DNA of 64,000 nucleotides. Source: UBA3775 sp051877895 (lineage in GTDB: Bacteria; Bacillota; Clostridia; Lachnospirales; Lachnospiraceae). Positions 18,920-27,016 of this stretch are shown piece by piece. The stretch lies in NCBI GenBank assembly GCA_051877895.1, contig JBJEJI010000010.1, forward strand, positions 1 to 64,000. Reading direction: 5' to 3'. Below the pieces are notes generated by a model. That model had not been told where the DNA came from, did no database searches, and saw only the letters and a program-made list of their open reading frames with translations. Position 1 is the stretch's first letter; each line of letters begins with the position of its first letter. A program made the position numbers and the translations under genes.

Positions 18920-20190
18920 TGTCTGTCACCTGCCTTAATCAAACTTCCACCGCTTGGGAGCACACCGTTGATATAGTCATCATCACAGGTGCCACCACTG
19001 ATTACAGTGTTTTTACCAATCACAACACCATCCGGAATTACTGAATCTTCTCCAACCGTTACAAGACCATCTCCATAAATCTTTGGTTGTAATTCATTCG
19101 GCACGGATTCTCCCACACCAATTTTACAGTTCTTACCAACAACAACATTCTCGGCAATAATTGCTTTTTCCATGTAGGTTCCTGCACCGATAACGGTATT
19201 CTTCATGATGATAGAATCTTTAACTACCGCACCGGCTTCAATGGTTACACCGGCAGCGATTACAGAATTATGTACTTCGCCGTAAATTTCTGTACCTTCA
19301 CCAATAATTGCACGATTAATTACGGCACTGTCTGCTACATACTGAGGTCTGATAATGTCACTCTTGGTATAGATTTTCCAGAATTCATCATAAAGATCAA
19401 AAACCGGAACCATGTCAATAAGTTCCATATTGGCAGCCCAGTAAGAGCCTAAAGTTCCTACATCCTTCCAGTATCCCTTGAATTCGTAGGCAAACACCCT
19501 GTCTCCCTTGTTATGACAATAAGGGATAATGTGCTTACCGAAATCACAACCCGGCTGATCCTGAAGCTTAATCAGTGCCTCCTTCAGTACTTTCCATGTA
19601 AAAATGTAAATACCCATGGAAGCAAGATTACTTCTTGGATTCTTTGGTTTCTCTTCAAACTCAGTGATACGCATGTCGTCATCGGTGATAACCACACCAA
19701 AACGACTTGCTTCTTCCCAAGGAACCTGAATGGTAGCAAGCGTAATATCTGCATTGTTTCTCTTATGGTAATCAAGCATCTCTTCATAGTCCATCTTGTA
19801 GATGTGGTCACCGCCTAAAACAAGTACATACTCAGGATTAAAGTGCTCCATATACTTTAAGTTCTGGAAAATGGCGTTAGCAGTTCCGCTGTACCATTCT
19901 GCGTTTGTACTCTTTTCGTAAGGAGGAAGAATGGAAACACCTCCTACATTACGATCCAAATCCCACGGAATACCGATTCCGATGTGGTTATTGAGCTTGA
20001 GGGGTTGGTACTGGGTAAGAACACCTACTGTATCAACGCCCGAATTAATGCAGTTGCTAAGCGGGAAATCGATAATTGAATACTTTCCACCAAAACCAAC
20101 TGCCGGTTTTGCAACGCCTGATGTCAGCACGCCAAGTCGTGAACCTTGTCCACCTGCGAGCAGCATGGCTATCATTTCTTTCTTAATCAC
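18916..20190 (-). CDS. glgC: Glucose-1-phosphate adenylyltransferase catalytic subunit GlgC
   Basis: A 424-residue enzyme making ADP-glucose from ATP and glucose-1-phosphate, the committed step of glycogen synthesis. The catalytic nucleotidyltransferase domain shows MLLAGGQGSRLG (about 9-20), WYSGTANAIFQN, VLVLGGDHIYKMDY and FEEKPKNP. The C-terminal beta-helix (about 290-410) has hexapeptide repeats. A GTG start at 20190 is supported by GGAG 4 bases upstream. It is followed by overlapping glgD; glgP lies elsewhere in the window (57903), so glycogen synthesis and breakdown genes are unlinked here. Confidence 0.96.
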   Translation of the reverse strand: MIKKEMIAMLLAGGQGSRLGVLTSGVAKPAVGFGGKYSIIDFPLSNCINSGVDTVGVLTQYQPLKLNNHIGIGIPWDLDRNVGGVSILPPYEKSTNAEWYSGTANAIFQNLKYMEHFNPEYVLVLGGDHIYKMDYEEMLDYHKRNNADITLATIQVPWEEASRFGVVITDDDMRITEFEEKPKNPRSNLASMGIYIFTWKVLKEALIKLQDQPGCDFGKHIIPYCHNKGDRVFAYEFKGYWKDVGTLGSYWAANMELIDMVPVFDLYDEFWKIYTKSDIIRPQYVADSAVINRAIIGEGTEIYGEVHNSVIAAGVTIEAGAVVKDSIIMKNTVIGAGTYMEKAIIAENVVVGKNCKIGVGESVPNELQPKIYGDGLVTVGEDSVIPDGVVIGKNTVISGGTCDDDYINGVLPSGGSLIKAGDRQ

Positions 20191-20227
20191 GTGACTCCAC
20201 CTCGTAATTTTTCTTTATAATACAGCA

Positions 20228-20256
20228 AGTATACCATAGTTATTTTAATTTGTGAA
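20228..20256 (-). promoter_or_regulatory. Promoter of glgC-glgD
   Basis: Minus-strand TTCACA (20251-20256), 17-bp spacer, TATACT (20228-20233) with an extended TGG preceding it. The rest of the 366-base divergent gap to murC is AT-rich and contains no gene. Confidence 0.65.
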
Positions 20257-20466
20257 CAATTTTTTATAAAAAAAACCGACAAAAAATGGTTATTTTGGGC
20301 AATTTACACAAATTTGACATAACAAACTGCTTTATCAATACTTTTCGCAAAGATATTTCACCCAAATCCGCCTTCATTTTTCTTCATTTATACATAAATC
20401 TCTACAAATTTTCATCTTTTTTGCTGCTTTCGTAACAAAACAGATATTTTTTACTGTAAAATCATA

Positions 20467-20494
20467 TTGATTTTGGAGAGAAAAATGGTATCAT
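20467..20494 (+). promoter_or_regulatory. Putative promoter of murC
   Basis: TTGATT (20467-20472), 16-bp spacer, TATCAT (20489-20494), about 60 bases before the murC ATG. A reasonable sigma-A match but not unique in this AT-rich gap. Confidence 0.45.
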
Positions 20495-20556
20495 AAGTCT
20501 GAGGGTTTGAAAAATTGAACTTTATTAAAGAAAAATTACAAGGAAGGGATATTCCC

Positions 20557-21960
20557 ATGTATCAGATAGATATTAACAAGCCGGTACATATTCATTTTAT
20601 CGGAATAGGCGGCATAAGCATGAGCGGTCTGGCTGCTCTTTTAGCATCAAAAGGCTTTACTGTAAGCGGTTCAGACAGAGGTGCAAGCCCAATTACAAAA
20701 ACGTTGGAGTCTCACGGAATAAAAGTCTGTATCGGCCAGTCAGCTTCCAACATTTCAGATGATATTGACGTAGTGGTCTATACCGCTGCTATTCACCCGG
20801 ACAATCCGGAATATGCAGCCTGTGTGGAAAAAGGACTTCCGCTTATGGACAGAGCAACACTTCTCGGTCAGATTTGCAAATTCTATAACACTTCCATCGG
20901 AGTTGCAGGAACACATGGAAAAACTACAACAACTTCAATGCTTTCCATGATACTTCTTAATGCCAATTCAGATCCAACAATTTCCGTTGGCGGCATTCTT
21001 CCCGCCATCGGTGGCAATTTAAGAATCGGAAATGGTGACAGTTTTCTTTTTGAAGCCTGCGAATATACCAACAGCTTTTTAAAATTTTACCCAACAGATG
21101 AAATCATCCTTAATATAGAAGCAGACCACCTGGATTTCTTTAAAGATTTAAATGAAATTCGCCAATCCTTCCGAAAGTATGCTCTTTTGCTTCCGGAAAC
21201 AGGTCATCTCGTAATAAATGGGGAAATAAATAATTATAAAGAAATAACTGAAGGTGTGAAATGTAAAATTTCCACCTATGGTCTCCTGGCAGAAGGTCAG
21301 GATTATCATTCCTGCGATTATAATTACACCGCTGCCAACATATCCTTTGACGAATTCGGCAAGGCAACTTACGATCTTGTTGAAAATGGCAGTATTATTA
21401 AAACAATTACTCTTGGTGTTCCGGGAATTCACAACGTTTCAAATTCGCTGGCAGCTGCCGCTCTTGCACTGAATCTCGGAATAAGTGCCGATGCAATTGC
21501 CGGCGGACTGTTTGGCTTTACCGGTACAGAAAGACGTTTTCAGAAGAAAGGTGAAATTTGCGGCATTACCATCATCGATGATTATGCACATCATCCTACC
21601 GAAATTTCCGCAACACTCTCTACAGCGAAAAAATACAATGCCAAAAATGTATGGTGTGTTTTCCAGCCTCACACCTACTCAAGAACCAAAGCTCTAAGGC
21701 AGGAGTTTGTCAATGCTCTTAGTGGTGCCGACAAAGTGGTTCTGGCAAAGATTTATGCGGCACGTGAAATTGATACCGGCGAAATCAGTTCAGCAGATTT
21801 ATGTGAAGATTTGAAAAAAGCCGGTGTAGAAGCTTATTACTTCCCTACTTTTGACGAAATTGAAAATTTTTTATTAAAAACTTTAACCACCGACGATTTG
21901 TTGATAACCATGGGAGCCGGAGATATAGTAAAAGTAGGGGAACACCTGCTTGGAAACTGA
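20557..21960 (+). CDS. murC: UDP-N-acetylmuramate--L-alanine ligase
   Basis: A 467-residue Mur ligase. The start at 20557 (MYQIDINKPVHIHFIGIGG) matches the clostridial MurC N-terminus and has aaggaaggg upstream; the TTG 42 bases earlier is less likely. The N-terminal Rossmann-like UDP-MurNAc domain holds GIGGISMSGLA. The ATP P-loop is GTHGKTTTTSM (about 112-122). A central ligase motif YDDYAHHPTEI-type (IIDDYAHHPTEI, about 343-354) and QPHTYSRT follow. The enzyme adds L-Ala to UDP-MurNAc in the cytoplasm. The gene ends 10 bases before its terminator. Confidence 0.97.
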   Translation: MYQIDINKPVHIHFIGIGGISMSGLAALLASKGFTVSGSDRGASPITKTLESHGIKVCIGQSASNISDDIDVVVYTAAIHPDNPEYAACVEKGLPLMDRATLLGQICKFYNTSIGVAGTHGKTTTTSMLSMILLNANSDPTISVGGILPAIGGNLRIGNGDSFLFEACEYTNSFLKFYPTDEIILNIEADHLDFFKDLNEIRQSFRKYALLLPETGHLVINGEINNYKEITEGVKCKISTYGLLAEGQDYHSCDYNYTAANISFDEFGKATYDLVENGSIIKTITLGVPGIHNVSNSLAAAALALNLGISADAIAGGLFGFTGTERRFQKKGEICGITIIDDYAHHPTEISATLSTAKKYNAKNVWCVFQPHTYSRTKALRQEFVNALSGADKVVLAKIYAAREIDTGEISSADLCEDLKKAGVEAYYFPTFDEIENFLLKTLTTDDLLITMGAGDIVKVGEHLLGN

Positions 21961-21961
21961 A

Positions 21962-22125
21962 TTATCCACTTTATCCACAGCCCGAGGGGTCTTCCCCCCA
22001 CTGTGGATAATTTTTTGTCCTAATTTTAAAAATTATGTCGCATTTTTCCCATAAAATATGGACTTTTCGCCACTTCGACAAAAACTTTAAAAATATGCTC
22101 CACAGAGTTATCCACTTTATCCACA
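21962..22125. promoter_or_regulatory. DnaA-box cluster upstream of the dnaD-like/dnaI-like genes
   Basis: Two tandem pairs of DnaA boxes share the identical 18-mer TTATCCACTTTATCCACA (21962-21979 and 22108-22125, 146 bases apart). A fifth, inverted box TGTGGATAA lies at 22002-22010. Three boxes match the consensus TTATCCACA exactly and two differ only at the last base. The cluster precedes two replication-initiation genes. No dnaA, dnaN or rpmH is near, so this is read as a regulatory or titration cluster, not the origin. Confidence 0.8.
21971..22016 (+). terminator. murC terminator built from two inverted DnaA boxes
   Basis: The arms TTATCCACAG (21971-21980) and CTGTGGATAA (22001-22010) are perfect complements and each is a DnaA box. 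An inner GGGG/CCCC stem extends the hairpin, and six T follow. It starts 10 bases after the murC stop. Confidence 0.88.
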
Positions 22126-22181
22126 ATCTCATTCTACAATCAACACATAAAAAATTGCCTATTTTAATTTAAAAATTACTG

Positions 22182-22190
22182 TGCTATAAT
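22182..22190 (+). promoter_or_regulatory. Extended -10 promoter of the dnaD-like/dnaI-like operon
   Basis: TGcTATAAT at 22182-22190 is a perfect extended -10; no good -35 is seen. It lies 57 bases after the last DnaA box and 64 bases before the chosen start codon. Confidence 0.6.
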
Positions 22191-22253
22191 GAGCCACGCA
22201 ACACTCCCTAAAAGGGGGTAGTGAGGGTCAAAAGAGGGGCGAGAGAATATATT

Positions 22254-23399
22254 ATGTGCAAGATTACTTCATGTGGGTTAAATAACGGAATTACCATTGT
22301 ATCAAATCGTTTTATTGACGAATATCTGGTCGATGCCAGCGGTTTAAATCTAAAGGTATACCTGTACCTGTTACGCTATACCTATGTTCCGGAGGCAGAT
22401 ATTTCTCTTAAGAACATTGCACACTCTTTGGATATTACCGAGAGTCAGGTAGTCAAGTCCTTGAAATACTGGCAGAAACTTTCTCTGCTTGATTTTACTT
22501 TGGACGATAACAACGAAATCAAACGCATCAGCATTGCAGATGTAAATACTGTAGCGGACAAGGCTGATGCAGAAACCACAGCAACAGTTTCTGAAACCGA
22601 CCGAAAACCAAGTGCTCCAATTCAGGAAAAGGTGTTTCCGCACTACTCTCCTGAGCAGATTAATGTTATCAGCGATGACCAGCACTTTAAAAAACTGCTC
22701 AACATTGTGGAAAGATACCTTGCTCCAAAAACAATGGGCTTCAGTGATATTAACACCCTTGCAGGAATCTACGAAGGTTTTGGCTTTTCCGATGAATTAA
22801 TCTGTCATCTTTATGATTACTGTCACTCTAGTGGCAGTTGCGACCATCGTTATGTTGAAAAGGTGGCTACATCCTGGGCTGAAAAGAACATTCGAACCAT
22901 AGATGATGCACAATATGAAGAACAGTTTTATGACAAAACATTACTGGGAATTCGTAAATCACTGGGAATTACCCACGGTTTCAAACAGACTCAGCTTAAT
23001 TCAATCAAAAACTGGATATACGAATACAGGCTTCCTGATGACGTTATTATAGCCGCCTGCGATAAGGCCGCAATTGCTGAAGTTGACAAGCCTTTTGCAT
23101 ATGCATCGAAAATCATTGAATCATGGCATAAAAGCGGAGTAAAATCCCTTGAAGACATTGATAAATTCGATCTGCAGCATAGCAATGAGACTGCAAAGAA
23201 AAAAAGTGCAGGAAAAACTGCTTCCGGAACAAAAAGTGTTCCTTATAATCAGTTTAATGATTATCACCAGAGGACCTACACTCCCGAGGAAGAAGCTGAA
23301 TTAGAAAGAAAACTGATTTTAAGAAATTCCCATACTCAGGAAGAACGTGATGCCCTGGCAGACAGACTGAGAGCTGAAAGAGAAGCTGTTTCCGAATAG
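22254..23399 (+). CDS. DnaD-domain replication initiation/restart protein
   Basis: 381 residues from the ATG at 22254. The N-terminus (NNGITIVSNRFIDEYL, LKVYLYLLRY, SLKNIAHSLDITESQVVKSLKYWQKL) is a DnaD/DnaB-type winged helix (to about residue 85). Two DnaD C-terminal-like helical repeats follow (about 135-220 and 225-310), the second with WIYEYRLPDDVIIAACDKA and PFAYASKIIESWHKSG. The C-terminus is charged and disordered. Such proteins remodel DNA at the origin and recruit the helicase loader, here encoded 31 bases downstream. A GTG at 22221 is possible but has poor ribosome-site spacing. The shadowing DnaA-box cluster suggests DnaA-linked control. Confidence 0.85.
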   Translation: MCKITSCGLNNGITIVSNRFIDEYLVDASGLNLKVYLYLLRYTYVPEADISLKNIAHSLDITESQVVKSLKYWQKLSLLDFTLDDNNEIKRISIADVNTVADKADAETTATVSETDRKPSAPIQEKVFPHYSPEQINVISDDQHFKKLLNIVERYLAPKTMGFSDINTLAGIYEGFGFSDELICHLYDYCHSSGSCDHRYVEKVATSWAEKNIRTIDDAQYEEQFYDKTLLGIRKSLGITHGFKQTQLNSIKNWIYEYRLPDDVIIAACDKAAIAEVDKPFAYASKIIESWHKSGVKSLEDIDKFDLQHSNETAKKKSAGKTASGTKSVPYNQFNDYHQRTYTPEEEAELERKLILRNSHTQEERDALADRLRAEREAVSE

Positions 23400-23430
23400 A
23401 ATCCTTTTCCAAAACCACGAGGAGGTCCAA

Positions 23431-24414
23431 ATGCTTACCGATTCACAACAAAATGCAATTACCAGAATATATGATAACAGACGTACTGCCGCCGTTCGCT
23501 TAAAAGACAGTCGAATTGAGGAACTTTATCTTGCAAATCCGGAAATCAAAGAAATTGATGATGAATTGCGAAGGGGTTCCATTCAGGCAGGTATTCTGGC
23601 GGTAAAAGGAAACACTTCCGGTCTTGATTCACTGAGAGCCAGGAATGACAGTCTCATAGGAAAAAAGAAAAAGCTCATTAAAGCTGCAGGTTTTCCAGAG
23701 GATTATCTGGAAAATATTTACCAGTGTCCTTTGTGCAAAGACACCGGAAAAACGGAGGAAGGCAGGTGCATCTGCTACAGCCGTACCATTATTAATGAAT
23801 TTTTTCTTACGGACGAACGTCGCAAACTCCTTGAAAGAGAAAACTTTAAAACTCTTGATGAAACCCTTTACAGTAGGGAAATAATTGATAAAGAAAGCGG
23901 ACAAACAGAATATCAGATAGCTCAGGACAGTATCATCACAGCTCTTAACTTTGCAGGTAATTTCGGCAATGAATTTACAAATCTGCTGATTACAGGAAAT
24001 GCAGGCACCGGAAAAACATTTCTTGCCAATTGTATTGCAAAAAAACTCATTGAAAAAGGGATTTCAGTTCTCTATCTTTCCGCAGTAGACTTTTTTGACT
24101 TATGCCGAAACTATCGTACTGCACAGCAGGATGAAATGAAGAATGCTGCCAATGAGCTGAATTTTGTTTTAAATGCAGAATGTCTGATTATTGATGACCT
24201 TGGAACAGAAAGCGGAACCGCTGCTACAAACTCACAACTTTTCAACTGTATCGAAAAAAGGTATTTAAAGCAACTGTCTACAGTAATAACCACTAATTTA
24301 ACCAAAGAAGATTTGGGTACAAGATATTCAGACCGTATACGCTCAAGGCTTCTGGCAAACTATAAATATCTGAAAATGCCCGGCAAAGACAAACGGACAC
24401 AATGCCGGATTTAG
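23431..24414 (+). CDS. DnaI/DnaC-like AAA+ helicase loader
   Basis: A 327-residue ATPase. A helical N-terminal region (about 1-95) leads to a Cys cluster CPLCKDTGKTEEGRCIC (about 98-114), resembling the zinc site of DnaI-type loaders. The AAA+ core has Walker A GNAGTGKT (about 190-197), Walker B CLIIDDLG (about 251-258), sensor I VITTNLT, and a C-terminal arginine finger region (DRIRSRL). It should load the replicative helicase DnaB/DnaC with the DnaD-type partner upstream. GAGG precedes the ATG. IstB-like transposition proteins share the fold, but the zinc cluster and neighbour favour the primosome role. Confidence 0.88.
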   Translation: MLTDSQQNAITRIYDNRRTAAVRLKDSRIEELYLANPEIKEIDDELRRGSIQAGILAVKGNTSGLDSLRARNDSLIGKKKKLIKAAGFPEDYLENIYQCPLCKDTGKTEEGRCICYSRTIINEFFLTDERRKLLERENFKTLDETLYSREIIDKESGQTEYQIAQDSIITALNFAGNFGNEFTNLLITGNAGTGKTFLANCIAKKLIEKGISVLYLSAVDFFDLCRNYRTAQQDEMKNAANELNFVLNAECLIIDDLGTESGTAATNSQLFNCIEKRYLKQLSTVITTNLTKEDLGTRYSDRIRSRLLANYKYLKMPGKDKRTQCRI

Positions 24415-24550
24415 TATCCGGTACATAAATCAGGCAGTTTACAACAAACTGTTATTAAAAAAATAGTATTTTCCCATTAAAATAACATTTGGTTATAGAT
24501 TTATTTCCCATACTGTTATAAAATATGCTTGGTTTATTTTGCAGAGTCAG

Positions 24551-24587
24551 ACTCGCAAACGCTATGCTTTTTGCTCGTTAAAAAAAC
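24551..24587. repeat. Dispersed intergenic repeat, copy 1
   Basis: ACTCGCAAACGCTatgCTTTTTGCTCG followed by TTAAAAAA; a close copy is at 26876-26919. Both copies are intergenic and in the same orientation, 2.3 kb apart, flanking prs and the zinc-ribbon gene. GCAAA/TTTGC can form a small hairpin. The remainder of 24415-24623 holds AT-rich sequence and the prs ribosome site. Confidence 0.5.
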
Positions 24588-24623
24588 TAATGTTTCGTAG
24601 CCACAGCTACAGAAGGAGGATTT

Positions 24624-25805
24624 ATGTCTCAGGAAGATATGTTCACGGAAGACATTTCTTACGGCCCGCTTGGGATTATTGCAATGGAAAGCAGTGCATC
24701 TATGGGTGCAAAAGTTGACGAATACATTGCAGGATGGAGAAAGAAAAGAGAAAGCAAGTACAAATCAGCACCGGCTTTCCACAACTATCAGAGCGATTCA
24801 TACCTGATTAATCTGAAGTGTCCGCGTTTCGGTACCGGTGAGGCTAAATGCGTGATTAATGAATCTGTACGTGGTAAAGATATTTTCATTCTTGTGGATG
24901 TATGCAACTACAGCATGACTTACACTGTATGCGGTCAGAAAAGTCCAATGTCACCGGACGACCACTTTGCTGACTTGAAGCGTGTTATTGCAGCAATCAG
25001 CGGCAAAGCCAGAAGAATTACAGTTATTATGCCTTTCCTTTATGAAAGCCGTCAGCACAAGAGAAGTGCAAGAGAATCTTTAGACTGTGCTATTGCTTTA
25101 CAGGAACTTGTAAACATGGGAGTAGATTCCATCATCACATTTGATGCACATGACCCACGTGTACAGAATGCAATTCCTTTTAATTCTTTCGAAAATGTAC
25201 AGCCGGCATATCAGTTTGTAAAAGCACTGGTTAACAATGTCCCGGACATTAAAATCAATTCCAAGGATCTGATGATCATTTCTCCTGATGAAGGTGCAAT
25301 GAGCCGTGCAGTGTACTTTGCCACAGTTCTTGGTGCTGACATGGGTATGTTCTACAAACGCCGTGATTACACAAAGGTTGTAGATGGAAGAAACCCAATC
25401 GTTGCACATGAGTTCTTAGGAACAGACGTTACAGGCAAGGACGTAATTATCTTAGACGATATGATTTCCTCCGGCGAAAGCATGATTGATACCGCCAAGG
25501 AACTTAAGAGAAGAAATGCAGGACGTATTTTTGTATGCTCCACATTCGGTCTTTTCACTAATGGTCTGGAACGTTTTGATAAAGCTTATGAAGAAGGTAT
25601 CATTTATCGTGTAATTACCACCAACCTGATTTACCAGACACCTGAGCTTCTTTCCAGAGAATGGTACATCAGTGCGGACATGAGCAAATACATTGCTCTT
25701 TTAATTGATGCACTTAACCACGATGCCTCCATCAGCGAATATCTGAGTCCGACAGAGCGTATCCACAACTTCCTGGACCAGCATTTTAACAATACAGAAG
25801 AGTAA
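24624..25805 (+). CDS. prs: Ribose-phosphate pyrophosphokinase, divergent long form
   Basis: 393 residues versus about 315 for the canonical enzyme; the extra length is mainly an N-terminal extension of about 60 residues. Recognisable parts are INESVRGKDIFILVD (about 79-93), PFLYESRQHKRSARE, the FDAHDPRVQN segment (canonical DLHAxQIQGF), YKRRDY in the flexible loop, and the PRPP-binding motif VIILDDMISSGES (about 275-287, canonical VDDxxDTGGT). It makes PRPP from ribose-5-phosphate and ATP for nucleotide, His and Trp synthesis. The changed catalytic-site strings mark a separate branch seen in Clostridia. GGAGG lies 6 bases before the ATG. It has its own terminator. Confidence 0.88.
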   Translation: MSQEDMFTEDISYGPLGIIAMESSASMGAKVDEYIAGWRKKRESKYKSAPAFHNYQSDSYLINLKCPRFGTGEAKCVINESVRGKDIFILVDVCNYSMTYTVCGQKSPMSPDDHFADLKRVIAAISGKARRITVIMPFLYESRQHKRSARESLDCAIALQELVNMGVDSIITFDAHDPRVQNAIPFNSFENVQPAYQFVKALVNNVPDIKINSKDLMIISPDEGAMSRAVYFATVLGADMGMFYKRRDYTKVVDGRNPIVAHEFLGTDVTGKDVIILDDMISSGESMIDTAKELKRRNAGRIFVCSTFGLFTNGLERFDKAYEEGIIYRVITTNLIYQTPELLSREWYISADMSKYIALLIDALNHDASISEYLSPTERIHNFLDQHFNNTEE

Positions 25806-25812
25806 AAAAATT

Positions 25813-25859
25813 ACCCCTTTCGTATCATGATACATAATACGAAAGGGGTTTGTTTTTTT
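25813..25859. terminator. Bidirectional terminator between prs and the zinc-ribbon gene
   Basis: A perfect 13-bp stem ACCCCTTTCGTAT/ATACGAAAGGGGT (25813-25825 with 25837-25849), with T-runs after it on the + strand and A-runs before it (25804-25810) serving the minus strand. Confidence 0.95.
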
Positions 25860-25883
25860 CAAACTCTTATTAAGGTTTTGTGT

Positions 25884-26828
25884 CTATATTTTCTTCATCT
25901 TGTAGCTTCCGCTTGCTTTTTTATACGCATTGATGATACTTGGTATTCCTACAAGCAAGGACAACAGATATCCTACCAGTAAATCACCGATAAACTCGTC
26001 CATAAGATTAACATCATCATATGACAGGTCTTCAAGCACATCACTGAAATCAGTAAATACTTCTGTAAATGACACCTCTACATCATACTTGGCAAATTCA
26101 TTTACTATCATGTACGACAGAGCCGCCTGGTTAGCAAGATAAATCATTACAAGAGATATGGCAAAAGAAATGATGATTCCTTTTATGTCAAGATTTTTAC
26201 CTAATATTTCCCAACCTTTCATGGCACAAATCATTGTAGCAGCTCCGGCTATACCTGCAATATAGCCTGCCTGATAAATAATAAACCAAAGAGCCGCTCC
26301 AATTAAAGAACCGATTAATGCTCCGATAAAGCCCGGAATCGGTTTGGACTTTCTGTTTACTGTTACCTGTCTGTTCTGCTCTAACTGATACAGAACCTCT
26401 TTTGAACAGTTTTCGCAGAGACAATTCATTCCTCCGTTAACTTCATAGAATCCCGGATTACTGCCTCCACAGATTTGACATCCCGTTGCAGCACCCTTGA
26501 TTTTTAAAAATTGTGTAATTTGGCCTGTAACATATTCTGTCAAAGCCACCATTTTTTTCACGCCCTGAGTCTTCTGATGAATTACCAGACTGAATTCTTT
26601 TAATTCAATGGATTTAAGTTTAGAATTCTGCGCTTTCAAATTCAGGAACACCTGATTGATACCCTGTCTGATTGTTTGATCATCAGATTTAAAATAGATT
26701 GTAGTAACTACTTCTCCCAAATTCGGTATCTGAAGCGCATCAAAATAAAATCCGTTTACCATACCATAAACTCTGTTACTCTGTCTTGTTACATTCCATC
26801 CCTGAAAAGATTTACTAAATGCTCCCAC
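25884..26828 (-). CDS. Zinc-ribbon membrane protein of unknown function
   Basis: 314 residues from a GTG start with GGAG 7 bases upstream. The N-terminal ~135 residues form a soluble domain of unrecognised fold (SNRVYGMVNGFYFDALQIP, then alternating beta/alpha). A zinc ribbon CQICGG-x15-CLCENC lies at about 136-161. Three hydrophobic stretches follow (about 185-215, 228-250 and 285-305), separated by an acidic, possibly extracellular loop (YDVEVSFTEVFTDFSD). No enzyme motif is seen. It is a single-gene unit with its own promoter, an inverted repeat over the -10, and a bidirectional terminator. Possibly a stress-response membrane protein; this is a guess. Confidence 0.6.
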   Translation of the reverse strand: MGAFSKSFQGWNVTRQSNRVYGMVNGFYFDALQIPNLGEVVTTIYFKSDDQTIRQGINQVFLNLKAQNSKLKSIELKEFSLVIHQKTQGVKKMVALTEYVTGQITQFLKIKGAATGCQICGGSNPGFYEVNGGMNCLCENCSKEVLYQLEQNRQVTVNRKSKPIPGFIGALIGSLIGAALWFIIYQAGYIAGIAGAATMICAMKGWEILGKNLDIKGIIISFAISLVMIYLANQAALSYMIVNEFAKYDVEVSFTEVFTDFSDVLEDLSYDDVNLMDEFIGDLLVGYLLSLLVGIPSIINAYKKASGSYKMKKI

Positions 26829-26845
26829 GGTGTTTCTCCTTTCAT

Positions 26846-26875
26846 AGTGTACTCCATGTACACTTTACGTATCAA
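26846..26875 (-). promoter_or_regulatory. Promoter with overlapping inverted-repeat operator
   Basis: Minus-strand TTGATA (26870-26875), 18-bp spacer, TACACT (26846-26851). A perfect 7-bp inverted repeat AGTGTAC-tccat-GTACACT (26846-26864) covers the -10 and spacer, the expected place for a repressor. Confidence 0.55.
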
Positions 26876-26919
26876 ACTCGCAAACGCTTCGCTCTTTGCT
26901 CTTTGCTCGTTAAAAAACT
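26876..26919. repeat. Dispersed intergenic repeat, copy 2
   Basis: ACTCGCAAACGCttcgCTCTTTGCTCTTTGCTCG then TTAAAAAA, closely related to 24551-24587 but with an internal tandem ctctttg duplication. It lies between the promoter at 26846-26875 and the terminator hairpins. Confidence 0.5.
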
Positions 26920-26963
26920 GCACTTCGTGCCATATGCGGTACAGGGCTTGTACCCTGTACCGC
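26912..26963 (-). terminator. Terminator of the ABC-2 export operon
   Basis: On the minus strand a perfect 11-bp hairpin GCGGTACAGGG/CCCTGTACCGC (26936-26963) is followed by a short GCAC-gaa-GTGC hairpin (26920-26930) and six T. It lies about 50 bases after the permease stop. Confidence 0.8.
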
Positions 26964-27016
26964 TTTAAAGCTAATCCCACCGCCTAAAGACAGTGGGTTA
27001 TCTTTAGTTTTTTACA

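Noticed and set aside
21962..22125. Chromosomal origin (oriC)
   Set aside because: DnaA boxes are present but dnaA, dnaN, recF and rpmH are not nearby and no DNA-unwinding element flanked by trios was identified. Treated as a regulatory cluster.
23431..24414. IstB-type transposition helper instead of a helicase loader
   Set aside because: No istA-like transposase or inverted repeats nearby; the zinc cluster and adjacent DnaD-type gene favour DnaI/DnaC function.
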